Positions 40,385 through 48,459 of a stretch of DNA of 64,000 bases are shown one piece after another. The DNA lies in the NCBI RefSeq assembly GCF_014960965.1, contig NZ_CP063169.1, positions 3,691,581 through 3,755,580 of the forward strand, in the 5' to 3' direction. Source of the DNA: Ruania alkalisoli (GTDB taxonomy: Bacteria; Actinomycetota; Actinomycetes; Actinomycetales; Beutenbergiaceae). Made by a program: the position numbers and the translations under genes. Numbering within the stretch: the first letter of the stretch is position 1; the number at the start of each line of letters is the position of its first letter. The notes beneath the pieces were generated by a model that saw only the letters and a list, made by a program, of their open reading frames with translations, was not told the origin of the DNA and searched no databases.

Positions 40385-41879
40385 GTGCGAATCTCACCGC
40401 GCGTTCGTCGACGTCCACGTGCGCCACCCGGACCTGCACCCGCTCCCCCAAGGGTAGTCCTGGGCCGGTGATCTCCGCCCGCACGGCGGGTTCAGCCAGG
40501 ACCACGGTGCCCCGCTGTTCCCCGGTCCGGGGTAGAACGTCCTGCCCGGCGGAAGGGCCGCCGTCGTGAGTGTCCACCTCCACGATGACGCCCTCGAAGC
40601 GTTGCCCGATCCGGCCCTGCAGCAGCACAGCCTCGACGGCGTCGACGCAGGCGCGCTCATAGGCGGCCGAACGCTGACCGGCCCGGCCCATGATGCCCGG
40701 CAGGTCGTCGAGCGCCTCTCGTACCCAACCGGGGACCTCGGTGCCCGCAGTCGCGGCCAGGCAGATCTCCAGCCCATACCGGTCGACCAGCCGCCGCAAG
40801 GGTGCGGTGACGTGCGCATACTCGGAGGCGATCGCCGCGTGAGGAGAGTGGGCCGGCAGCTCACCGTCGAACGTGAGATAACCAGCACCGCGGAACAGGC
40901 TCGTAGCCTCCTGCAGGAACGCAGCGTGCGCCGGATCGGCGGAGTCCAGGCCCGAGAGCACCTCACCGTAGGGCCGGCCCTGCGGCCAGTCGATCCCGAG
41001 CCCGTGCGCAGCCCGGCGCACCCGGTCCACATCGCGCGGGTCGGCCGGTGGCAGGGTCCGCAACACCCCCACCCGGGCCTGACGCATCAGATCGGCCGCC
41101 ACCATCCCGGTGAGCAGAGAGATCTGGGCGTTCCAGTCCTCCACGTCGAGCTGTGCCCGCTGGACGAGGCGGTAGCCGCCGTCATCGGCCACCACCTCCT
41201 GCTCCCGAATCGCCAGCGACGCCCCACCTCGGGCTCGCTCCTGCGCGGTGCGCAGCTGCCCGACTTCGCGCAGCAGGACCAGCACCTGGTCGAGTTCACC
41301 GGCCGGTTCGTCCCCGGCGTTCTCGATCCGCCGGGCGGCGTCGGCGTAGTCGAGCTGGGCGCGGCTGCGTACCTGCGCGCGCTGGACGCCCGCCTCCAGC
41401 ACCGCCCCCTCACCATCGAGCCGGATCTGCCAGACGCATGCCGGCCGGGTCTGGCCCTCGAGCAGGCTGGCAGCAGCCTCGGAGATCACCTCCGGGTGGA
41501 GGGTGATCGAGCCGTCCGGCCCGTAGAAGGTGACGCCACGCTCGGCGAGCTCGGTATCGAGAGCGCCTCCGGCTTGCACGAACGAGGCAGGGTCGGCGAT
41601 GGCGTACTGCACCACGTAACCTGCGCCGTCACGGGCGATATGCATGGCCTGATCGAGATCGCGCGCACCCGGCGGGTCGATCGTCAGGAACGGCACATCG
41701 GTCAGGTCGAGGCCGCCGGTGACCTGTTCCTCAGCAGCAGTCTCGGCTTCGGCGAGGGCCTCATCGGAGAACGGCCCAGGGACTCCCTGCTCGGTGCGGA
41801 TTCGTTCCAGCAACGGGTGCACGGCGTGCTCGGCTGCGGGTGAGAGCCGGACGCGCCGACGCTGGGGGGACATGGTCAT
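40377..41879 (-). CDS. RNB-domain ribonuclease (RNase II/R type)
   Basis: A 500-residue exoribonuclease. The catalytic RNB domain shows FLTIDPPGARDLDQAMHIAR with its metal-binding Asp residues, VQYAIADPASFVQAGG, FYGPDGSITLHPEVISEAA and YAHVTAPLRRLVDRYGLE. A C-terminal OB-like part holds VEVDTHDGG and VRVAHVDVDERAVRF. It is shorter than E. coli RNase II and lacks N-terminal cold-shock domains, as in actinobacterial homologues. ATG 41879 overlaps the upstream membrane gene by four bases. Confidence 0.92.
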   Translation of the reverse strand: MTMSPQRRRVRLSPAAEHAVHPLLERIRTEQGVPGPFSDEALAEAETAAEEQVTGGLDLTDVPFLTIDPPGARDLDQAMHIARDGAGYVVQYAIADPASFVQAGGALDTELAERGVTFYGPDGSITLHPEVISEAAASLLEGQTRPACVWQIRLDGEGAVLEAGVQRAQVRSRAQLDYADAARRIENAGDEPAGELDQVLVLLREVGQLRTAQERARGGASLAIREQEVVADDGGYRLVQRAQLDVEDWNAQISLLTGMVAADLMRQARVGVLRTLPPADPRDVDRVRRAAHGLGIDWPQGRPYGEVLSGLDSADPAHAAFLQEATSLFRGAGYLTFDGELPAHSPHAAIASEYAHVTAPLRRLVDRYGLEICLAATAGTEVPGWVREALDDLPGIMGRAGQRSAAYERACVDAVEAVLLQGRIGQRFEGVIVEVDTHDGGPSAGQDVLPRTGEQRGTVVLAEPAVRAEITGPGLPLGERVQVRVAHVDVDERAVRFALA

Positions 41880-42370
41880 CGCGACCTCCGGTCGAGCAGC
41901 AGGGCGAGCAAGCAGGCCAGCAGGATCCCGACGGGGGCCAGGGTCAGTGCCACCACCAGGAAGAGTCCACCGTGGCCGAGGAACTCGGTCTCGTCGGCGA
42001 ACGGGGTCGCGATCGCGGCGATCAGTACCCCCAGCAGACCGCCGAGCACAGCGAAGTTCCGGTACCGCGGTGCGCGGCGCACCTGGCTGCGGTCGACGGC
42101 ATCGGCGATGCGGCGCTCCTCGCCGGGTTCGCCGCCGGCGGCTTGCAGGGGATCGGACGATGCACGAGCACCGGGCTCACCCTCGACGGCGGCGCCTGCG
42201 TTCGCGGATCCGCCCGCCGTGGCCTGATCATCCTGCCCGACGGCGGCACCCGCCCCGGCCGCCCCGGCCGCGACCTCCGGCACGCTCACCCCGGTCTCCT
42301 CTGGCTGATCGGAGGCCTCACGGCCTGGACCAGCGACGCCGTCGCGATCGGTCGGGTCATCGGTGCTCAC
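41876..42370 (-). CDS. Small membrane protein upstream of the RNB gene
   Basis: A 164-residue protein from GTG 42370. Residues 1-95 are acidic, Ala/Gly-rich and probably disordered; residues 105-160 contain two membrane helices (FAVLGGLLGVLIAAIATPF and LFLVVALTLAPVGILLACLLALL) ending in RRSR. I do not recognise the family beyond the common actinobacterial pattern of a disordered head plus two helices. Its stop overlaps the RNB start. Confidence 0.75.
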   Translation of the reverse strand: MSTDDPTDRDGVAGPGREASDQPEETGVSVPEVAAGAAGAGAAVGQDDQATAGGSANAGAAVEGEPGARASSDPLQAAGGEPGEERRIADAVDRSQVRRAPRYRNFAVLGGLLGVLIAAIATPFADETEFLGHGGLFLVVALTLAPVGILLACLLALLLDRRSR

Positions 42371-42494
42371 CGGTCCACTGTAGTAGCGGGGAGTTCGCAG
42401 TTCTGCGCGTACACCTCGGGCCGAGAGTCCGCCTCGGGCTGGGAGTCCCTGGCGGCCACAGCTGCGGCCCGGCACTGCGCGGCCGACGACAGGC

Positions 42495-42863
42495 TCAGCC
42501 GACCGGAGGACCCCACAGCGGCAGCAGCGAGCCGAGGTCGGCGCGCTGACCAGAGGCCGCCACCGCTCCCGAGGCGACAGCCTCGTCCCACATCAGGCGC
42601 CCGGTGGCGAGCGCGAGGAAGGTCTCGGCGTCGGTCTCGATCACGTTGGGCGGCGTGCCGCGGGTGTGCCGCGGCCCTTCGATCACCTGCGTCACGCCGG
42701 CTGGTGGTACGCGCACCTCGACCGAATGACCGGGGGCACGGTCGGTGAGAGTCTGCAGGGCGTAGCGGACGGCGGTGGCCACCGATCGCCGGTCCGCCTC
42801 CCCTGCCAGCCACGCACCCACGGCAGACTCACCTTCGCTGGGGTCGATACGTCGTCGGGCCAC
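42495..42863 (-). CDS. Sterol-carrier-like protein (bacterial SCP ortholog)
   Basis: A 122-residue soluble protein from GTG 42863. It has VGAWLAGEADRRSVATAVRY, then VRVPPAGVTQVIEGPRHTRG and PNVIETDAETFLALATGRLM, and ends with RADLGSLLPL. These are the conserved blocks of the actinobacterial SCP_3 family often found near the purine genes. A lipid-carrier function is inferred from the fold only. The earlier frame opening has no homology. Confidence 0.87.
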   Translation of the reverse strand: MARRRIDPSEGESAVGAWLAGEADRRSVATAVRYALQTLTDRAPGHSVEVRVPPAGVTQVIEGPRHTRGTPPNVIETDAETFLALATGRLMWDEAVASGAVAASGQRADLGSLLPLWGPPVG

Positions 42864-42916
42864 GGCAGGAGAGCCTACCGAGCCCACAGCCACCCGAGGC
42901 CGCGCGCGTCCGAACT

Positions 42917-42970
42917 GACACAGATGCGTGGACCGCGGCGCCATGACGCACGGCCCTACGCATCCGTGTC
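42917..42970. promoter_or_regulatory. 13-bp inverted repeat between divergent genes
   Basis: GACACAGATGCGT (42917-42929) pairs at 12 of 13 positions with 42958-42970. It sits between the minus-strand SCP gene and the plus-strand cspA leader, so a terminator role is unlikely. The surrounding gap (42864-43072) shows no gene. Confidence 0.5.
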
Positions 42971-43072
42971 GACTCGGGCAACGACCCGGCGCTGTGCCCA
43001 CGCGGAGCCGGCCGAGAGACACGTGAAATCGATGAGTCACACCCCACACCCCACAAACCGGCCGTTGTGCGG

Positions 43073-43205
43073 TAGGGTTGAACCTGGTTGCAGTGAATCG
43101 CACGTCGGACGCCCCAGCCTTGAAAGGCTCGGGGCGTTTTTTCTTCACCAGGAAGAGCTGACGCCGGCACCGTGGCTGATTCGGACCCGACAGTCGGGCC
43201 CGAAT
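43073..43205 (+). promoter_or_regulatory. cspA leader with intrinsic terminator and second hairpin
   Basis: TAGGGT (43073-43078) is a likely -10 box. The leader then holds a hairpin ACGCCCC-AGCCT/AGGCT-GGGGCGT (43109-43137) followed by six T residues, a true Rho-independent terminator. After it come ATTCGGACCCGA (43179-43190) and its near-complement (43194-43205), 11 bases before the cspA ribosome site. A cold-sensitive attenuator or a separate small RNA fits this layout. Confidence 0.6.
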
Positions 43206-43225
43206 TCTGAATGATGGAGAAACGC

Positions 43226-43429
43226 ATGACCGTAGGCACCGTGAAGTGGTTCAACTCTGAGAAGGGGTTCGGCTTCATCGCCCCCGAGGACGGCACCGCC
43301 GATGTGTTCGCGCACTACTCGGCCATCCAGGCTGACGGCTACCGCTCCCTCGAGGACAACCAGCGCGTCGAGTTCGAGGTGACCCAGGGCCCGAAGGGCC
43401 CGCAGGCGTCGAACATCCGCCCGCTCTGA
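43226..43429 (+). CDS. cspA: Cold-shock protein
   Basis: A 67-residue cold-shock domain protein. RNP1 (KGFGFI) and RNP2 (VFAHYS) RNA-binding motifs are intact in [19 protein letters not shown] and [10 protein letters not shown]. It binds single-stranded RNA or DNA and acts as an RNA chaperone. ATG 43226 has GGAG at 43216-43219; the in-frame ATG at 43211 overlaps that site. The preceding leader carries a terminator hairpin and the gene is followed by its own terminator at 43474. Confidence 0.95.
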   Translation: MTVGTVKWFNSEKGFGFIAPEDGTADVFAHYSAIQADGYRSLEDNQRVEFEVTQGPKGPQASNIRPL

Positions 43430-43473
43430 CACTGACGCAGGCTGCTCCAGCATGGAGCGAACTGGCTTGCTCG

Positions 43474-43516
43474 ACCGGCCGCCGTTGGTACGCCCGACGG
43501 CGGCCGGTTCCTTTTC
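43474..43516 (+). terminator. Rho-independent terminator of cspA
   Basis: ACCGGCCGCCGT (43474-43485) and its perfect complement (43497-43508) are followed by TCCTTTTC. This is one of few T-tailed terminators in the window. Confidence 0.88.
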
Positions 43517-43600
43517 TCGACCGGTCTGCTCACGCAGCATCGGCAACACCACCGAACCAGGGTGCCCGCGCGCCCAACCTTCACGCGAGAGAGGTGCGCG

Positions 43601-44665
43601 ATGACCGCCACCGCCGAACGCCCACGAGATGCCTACATCAGCCAGTTCAGTGCACTGACACGGCAGGTTCGTGACAGCGGGCTGCTGCAGCGCCGCTATG
43701 ACTACTACTGGCCACGCCTGATCGGCGCTGCCATCGCACTCGGGGCGATCATCGCCGCGATCGTGCTCATCGGCAGCAGCTGGTGGCTGATGGCCCTCGC
43801 CGTCGTCATGGGTGCAGTGATGACGCAGATCGCCTTCCTCGGCCATGACGCCGCGCACAAGCAGATCTTCAACTCACCGAAGTGGAACGACTGGACGGCG
43901 CTGGTGCTGGCCAACCTCTTCGTCGGGCTGAGCCACGGCTGGTGGCAGAGCAAGCACTCCCGCCACCACGCCAACCCGAACAAGCGCGGCTCGGACCCGG
44001 ACATCGACCTGCCCTACGTGACCTTCACACCCGAGCAGGCCGACGAACGCCGCCGCCACCCGGCGATCGACTGGTTCCTGAAGCGCCAGGGTTGGTTCTT
44101 CTTCCCGATGCTGCTGCTCGAGGGTCTCGACCTGCACGTGACGAGCACCAAACGGGTCTTCGGCCGGGCGCCCCTGAAGCGGCGCACGATCGAGATCGTC
44201 TTCCTGGCGATCCGGCTGGTCGCCTTCCCGGCGTTCCTGTTCCTCGTGCTCTCACCGGGAATCGCCGGAGCGTTCCTCGGTGTTCAGCTGGCCGTCTTCG
44301 GTGTGTACATGGGCGCCTCCTTCGCCCCGAACCACGTGGGCATGCCGATTGTTCCCAAGGACATGCGCCTGGACTTCCTCCGCCGACAAACCCTGATGAG
44401 CCGCAACATCTCCGGTGGTCGCTGGGTCGACACCGCCATGGGCGGCCTGAACTTCCAGGTGGAACACCACCTCTTCCCCAACATGCCGCGCCCGCACCTT
44501 CGCCGGGTGGCACCGTTGGTCCGCCAGTTCTGCGCCGACCACAAAGTCACCTACACGCAGACCACCCTGTGGCGCTCCTACGGGATCGTCGTGCGGCACC
44601 TCAACGTGGTCGGCCTGGGCGCCAGGGACACCTTCACCTGCCCGCTGGTGGCTCAGTACCGCTGA
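43601..44665 (+). CDS. Membrane fatty acid desaturase
   Basis: A 354-residue di-iron enzyme. The three histidine boxes are present: HDAAHK (about 84), HSRHH (about 120) and VEHHLFPNMP near the C-terminus. Membrane helices flank them (LIGAAIALGAIIAAIVLIGS, VFLAIRLVAFPAFLFLVL). It inserts a double bond into acyl chains with reduced ferredoxin or cytochrome. ATG 43601 follows AGAGAGGTG. Being next to cspA fits membrane adaptation to cold, but they have separate transcripts because a terminator lies between them. Confidence 0.93.
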   Translation: MTATAERPRDAYISQFSALTRQVRDSGLLQRRYDYYWPRLIGAAIALGAIIAAIVLIGSSWWLMALAVVMGAVMTQIAFLGHDAAHKQIFNSPKWNDWTALVLANLFVGLSHGWWQSKHSRHHANPNKRGSDPDIDLPYVTFTPEQADERRRHPAIDWFLKRQGWFFFPMLLLEGLDLHVTSTKRVFGRAPLKRRTIEIVFLAIRLVAFPAFLFLVLSPGIAGAFLGVQLAVFGVYMGASFAPNHVGMPIVPKDMRLDFLRRQTLMSRNISGGRWVDTAMGGLNFQVEHHLFPNMPRPHLRRVAPLVRQFCADHKVTYTQTTLWRSYGIVVRHLNVVGLGARDTFTCPLVAQYR

Positions 44666-44710
44666 CCCGCCGGCCGAACCCCGGCCACAACAGCCGCTGG
44701 CCTGAACGGC

Positions 44711-44748
44711 AGATGCCCCGGACCCCGTGCAAGGGGTCCGGGGCATCT
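44711..44748. terminator. Perfect 16-bp inverted repeat terminator
   Basis: AGATGCCCCGGACCCC (44711-44726) and its exact complement (44733-44748) enclose GTGCAA. It serves the desaturase and the convergent nuclease gene, whose stop is at 44763. Confidence 0.85.
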
Positions 44749-44762
44749 GCTTGATGCGAGGG

Positions 44763-47700
44763 TCAGGACCTGCCGGATGCCTTGCGCCGGATGATCATGA
44801 CCACGCCACCGGCGAGCGCCAGGCCGAGAGCGATGAACACGAGCGTCCAGACGTTGCTCGCGCCGGTCTCCGGGAGGTGGCCGCCGGAGCCGTCGCCAGC
44901 GCCGTCGCTCCCGCCATCGGAGCCAGCTGATCCGATCTGCACCTCGAGCACCAGTTCGGTGCCGTTCACCGGGTCCGTCACCACGAGGTCCACCACGCCG
45001 ACGGCGGAGCCTCCGGTGGCTTGGCGCTCACCCTGGCCGCCGGTCACCCCGAAGACCTCGGGCACCGTGACGCGCACCTCGGCCCGACCGATCTGGTCGG
45101 TGCCGTCGACTGCTGTCGCGTCCAGCGCGGCCGGCTCGGTGACCACACCACCGAGAGAGGTCTCGAGCTGGTCCGGCACCGGTTCCCCGGTGGAGAAGAC
45201 GAACGAGAAGACGTCCACGGCGATCTGGTCGCCCGGGGCGTAGATCGCCGTCGGGTCGGACACCCAGGTGAGGCCAACCGAACGCTGGACGTAGTCGGGT
45301 GAGACGACCTTGAGCTCGGCGATGTAGCCAGCCACAGCATCGGGCAGGAGCGCGCCGGTCGACTCGCTTGTTCCCTCCGCGAGTGCAGAGAACCCGTCGC
45401 CGCCTGCCGCGAGCGCGGCCGACGTCACGATCGAGTAGGTCTCGCCCTCGGCGATCGGCTCACCGTCCAGCGTCATGGCCACGATTCGCTCACCGATCGG
45501 GGCGGAGGGGTCGAAGAGGTAGGTGAAGCCATCCGAGACACTGAGCTGCTGGCGCTCCCCGCCGGCGCTCCACTGCTGCTCAAGGACGCTTCGCAGCTGC
45601 GCCCCGGTGATCTCGACGACCACCACCTCCTCCAAAGGGATCGCGGCAAGCACATCGTCGGCGTATACGTCGCCGTTGGCCAGGTCCGCAGTGAGCACGC
45701 TCGTGCTGACAAGGCCGATCTGCGGCTCGTGCCCGAGCAGCTGCCCGACCCAGACCTGAGCGTCGGCGACGGTGTTACCCAGCGTCGACTCCCCACCAAG
45801 GTTGGTACCCGGCACCCGCGTACTGTCCGCGGCACGGTTGAGATCGTCGGTGAGTGAACCCAACGGCTCTGGCGCGACATCCGGTACGTCGATACCGACC
45901 AGGATCGGGTCGTGGTCAGATGCGCGGTACTGGGTACCGGGCTGGAAGTGCTCGCTCGCGAAGTAGTTGTAACGGGAGTACTCGGCGAGGACGGACTCGG
46001 CGGAGTTGATGCTCCAGATGTCCACACCGGTGACCCGTTCCGCGGCGGCTCCGTTGGCGTAGACGTGGTCGAGGGACCCGACCTTGCCGTCGAAGACGTA
46101 CGTGGTCTCACCATTGTTGAGGTTGCTGTATCCGGCATCCTCAATGGCCAGGGCAGGGAGCTCGGCACTGTAGGAGTTGAAGTCACCGAGCAGGAAGATG
46201 TCGTCCACCTCGGCGGCTGCGGCCACGTCCTCGGCGAAGGTGGTCAGCGACTCCGCCTGGTCCACCCGGTCGGACTCGAAGCAGCCCTGCGGGAGATCGC
46301 CACAGTCTCCGCCCTTGGACTTGAAGTGGTTGGTCACCGCGAGGAAGGAGTAGTCCGTCCCGGCTGCGGTGAACACCTGCGCGAGCGGCTCGCGAGCGTT
46401 GTCGAAGGCCGGGTCACCGGTGAGGACCACCGAATCGCCCGCCACCTCGACCGTGGCCGGCGTGTAGATGAAGGCGTTGCGGATGACGTCCTGGTCGGCC
46501 AGGGCCGGCAGCTCGGACGGTGAGGCGGCGTAGGCCCAGAGGTCGTCACCGGCGTCCGCGTTCAGTGCCTCCACCAGCGCCGCGAGGGAGGCGTCCCGGT
46601 CGTCACCGAACTTCACCGAGTTCTCGATCTCCTCCAGGGAGACCACATCGGCGCCGAGCCCATTGATCGCGGCGACGATCTTCGCTTGCTGCCGCTCGAA
46701 GTTCGTCTCGTCCCAGGCGCCTCGTGGGTCACAGCCCCGGCGGACGGTGAGCGGGTTGTCCTCACGGTCGGTGTAGGCCTCGCACCCGGGGACGTCCTCA
46801 CCGAAGGTGGTGAAGTAGTTGAGTACGTTGAAGGTCGCGAGTACCAGGTCGCCACCGACCTCGGCCGGTGTGGCGTTGGCTGCCTGCGTGTTGCCGCCGG
46901 CGAAGGAGACGAGATCATCGGCGTTACCAGTGACCGGCGCGGTGGGCTGGAAGTTCCACTGGTACCGGTAGTCCACGATCACCGGCTCGTTGAACTCCAC
47001 GCTGACGCCGGTGCGCAGGTCTGGCGTGCCGGTCAGGTAGGGAACCTCGGCACTGGTGGAGGTTGCAGCAGACTGGCCGTCATCCAGGGTGACCGCGCGC
47101 GCCTCGTTGTCGGCGACCGCGGCGTCGTACTCGGCGGAACCGAGCGGCGCAACGTCGGTCTCCTGCAGCAACGGGCCGTCCAGTCCGAGACCGACGGTGC
47201 CGTATGCGGCCGAGCCCCAGCCGCCCAGGGCGTAGGTGTCGGAGACGACGTAGTCGCTGACCGGTGTCACGAGCATGCCTTCCACCAGCTCACGCTCGGC
47301 GTCGGTGACGCCGAGGGTGAAGTCGGCGATCGGCTCGACCGGCTCGGCGTCGACGTCCAGGATGCTCATGTGGCCGGCGTCGACGGTGATCTCGGTGAGG
47401 CCGAAGTACTCGGTCACCTCACCGGTGACCCGCACGTAATCACCGATCGCGACATCGCCCACGGTGGCTGAGGAGTAGACGAACAGGCCGTGCGAGGCGG
47501 TCAGCTCGGCCGGGTCGATCGCACCCCCGGTGCCAGGGGTCTGGATGTAATAGCCGTTGAAGCCGCCAGTCGGGTAGGCGGCGGTGACGACGCCGGAGGT
47601 GGTGACCGTCTGCCCCTCGACCGGGCTTACGTCACCCGGGCCCTGGATCTGGGCGATGGTGTGAGTGTCCTCGGCGGGCGGGTCCGGGTCTGGGTCCGGG

Positions 47701-48296
47701 TCACCGCCACCATCGGCGGTGTTCACAGCACCGAAGCTGTTCTCGGCCGGCCCGGTCCACACACCGTCGATGCGTTGCAGTGAGTGGCCGATCGGGGTGC
47801 TGCCGGGCTCGGAAACCCCGATGTCGGTGCTGTCGATCCCGTCCGCCGGCCCGCCCACGCCGGTGAAGGTCCCTTCGTAGGAGAGGAACTCCACGGCCAT
47901 GCCACTCGAGTCGACGAGCGCCACGCCGTCAGGGCCGCCGTTCTGGATACCAGCGTGCTCAACGACGAGTACACCAAGGTCGGCGTCCCCGGCGGCTACC
48001 GTGCCGGTCAGCGGCAACGTGGCATAGGAGCTACCGCCATTGCCGTTGTAGAGCACCAGGCTCCACCCGGTGAGGTCAGTGCCAGCAGGCGCCTGCACCT
48101 CGATCGCCTCGCCGGCGTCGGCACCGTCGTTGTCATAGTGGATCTCGCTGATGAGGATGTCGCCGGTGCTGACCAGTCGCGGAGCCGGTCCAGGCACGGC
48201 ACTGACGGCCGCAGCCGGCGCGATGACACCAAGGCCGAGTACAGCCGCAGAGGTCAGCGCTGCCAGCGGGCGAGCGAGGTGACGGGATAAGGGCAT
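44763..48296 (-). CDS. ExeM/NucH-like LPETG-anchored extracellular nuclease
   Basis: A 1177-residue exported protein. In order: a signal peptide (1-30), a lamin-tail domain (ILISEIHYDNDGADAGEAIE), an OB-fold part (TIAQIQGPGDVSPVEGQTVT), an endonuclease/exonuclease/phosphatase domain (about 490-805, with SLEEIENSVKFGDDR, FLLGDFNSYSAELP and YRASDHDPILVG) and a 5'-nucleotidase C-terminal domain (about 810-1020). It ends with LPETGASNVW (1141), a hydrophobic helix and IIRRKASGRS for sortase attachment. It probably breaks down extracellular DNA to release phosphate and nucleosides. ATG 48296 gives the signal peptide at the N-terminus. Confidence 0.92.
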   Translation of the reverse strand: MPLSRHLARPLAALTSAAVLGLGVIAPAAAVSAVPGPAPRLVSTGDILISEIHYDNDGADAGEAIEVQAPAGTDLTGWSLVLYNGNGGSSYATLPLTGTVAAGDADLGVLVVEHAGIQNGGPDGVALVDSSGMAVEFLSYEGTFTGVGGPADGIDSTDIGVSEPGSTPIGHSLQRIDGVWTGPAENSFGAVNTADGGGDPDPDPDPPAEDTHTIAQIQGPGDVSPVEGQTVTTSGVVTAAYPTGGFNGYYIQTPGTGGAIDPAELTASHGLFVYSSATVGDVAIGDYVRVTGEVTEYFGLTEITVDAGHMSILDVDAEPVEPIADFTLGVTDAERELVEGMLVTPVSDYVVSDTYALGGWGSAAYGTVGLGLDGPLLQETDVAPLGSAEYDAAVADNEARAVTLDDGQSAATSTSAEVPYLTGTPDLRTGVSVEFNEPVIVDYRYQWNFQPTAPVTGNADDLVSFAGGNTQAANATPAEVGGDLVLATFNVLNYFTTFGEDVPGCEAYTDREDNPLTVRRGCDPRGAWDETNFERQQAKIVAAINGLGADVVSLEEIENSVKFGDDRDASLAALVEALNADAGDDLWAYAASPSELPALADQDVIRNAFIYTPATVEVAGDSVVLTGDPAFDNAREPLAQVFTAAGTDYSFLAVTNHFKSKGGDCGDLPQGCFESDRVDQAESLTTFAEDVAAAAEVDDIFLLGDFNSYSAELPALAIEDAGYSNLNNGETTYVFDGKVGSLDHVYANGAAAERVTGVDIWSINSAESVLAEYSRYNYFASEHFQPGTQYRASDHDPILVGIDVPDVAPEPLGSLTDDLNRAADSTRVPGTNLGGESTLGNTVADAQVWVGQLLGHEPQIGLVSTSVLTADLANGDVYADDVLAAIPLEEVVVVEITGAQLRSVLEQQWSAGGERQQLSVSDGFTYLFDPSAPIGERIVAMTLDGEPIAEGETYSIVTSAALAAGGDGFSALAEGTSESTGALLPDAVAGYIAELKVVSPDYVQRSVGLTWVSDPTAIYAPGDQIAVDVFSFVFSTGEPVPDQLETSLGGVVTEPAALDATAVDGTDQIGRAEVRVTVPEVFGVTGGQGERQATGGSAVGVVDLVVTDPVNGTELVLEVQIGSAGSDGGSDGAGDGSGGHLPETGASNVWTLVFIALGLALAGGVVMIIRRKASGRS

Positions 48297-48403
48297 GGGG
48301 GTTCCTTCGAGTCTCGGGGGTGCTGGCAACCTATCCCCGATCACCGACATTTCGAGCGCGAATGGGGCGCCCGCCCGGAAATTTCCCCTGCTCGTTACCT
48401 GTT

Positions 48404-48450
48404 GGTCATCCGCACCAGTTGAGTCCTGGCCATCCGCACCAGTCGAGTCC
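48404..48450. repeat. Pair of 23-bp direct repeats
   Basis: 48404-48426 and 48428-48450 are 21 of 23 identical, centred on CATCCGCACCAGT, and spaced 24 bp apart. They lie about 110-155 bp upstream of the nuclease gene and just beyond the stop of malic enzyme. Regulatory sites for the nuclease are likely. Confidence 0.6.
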
Positions 48451-48459
48451 GACGAGTGA

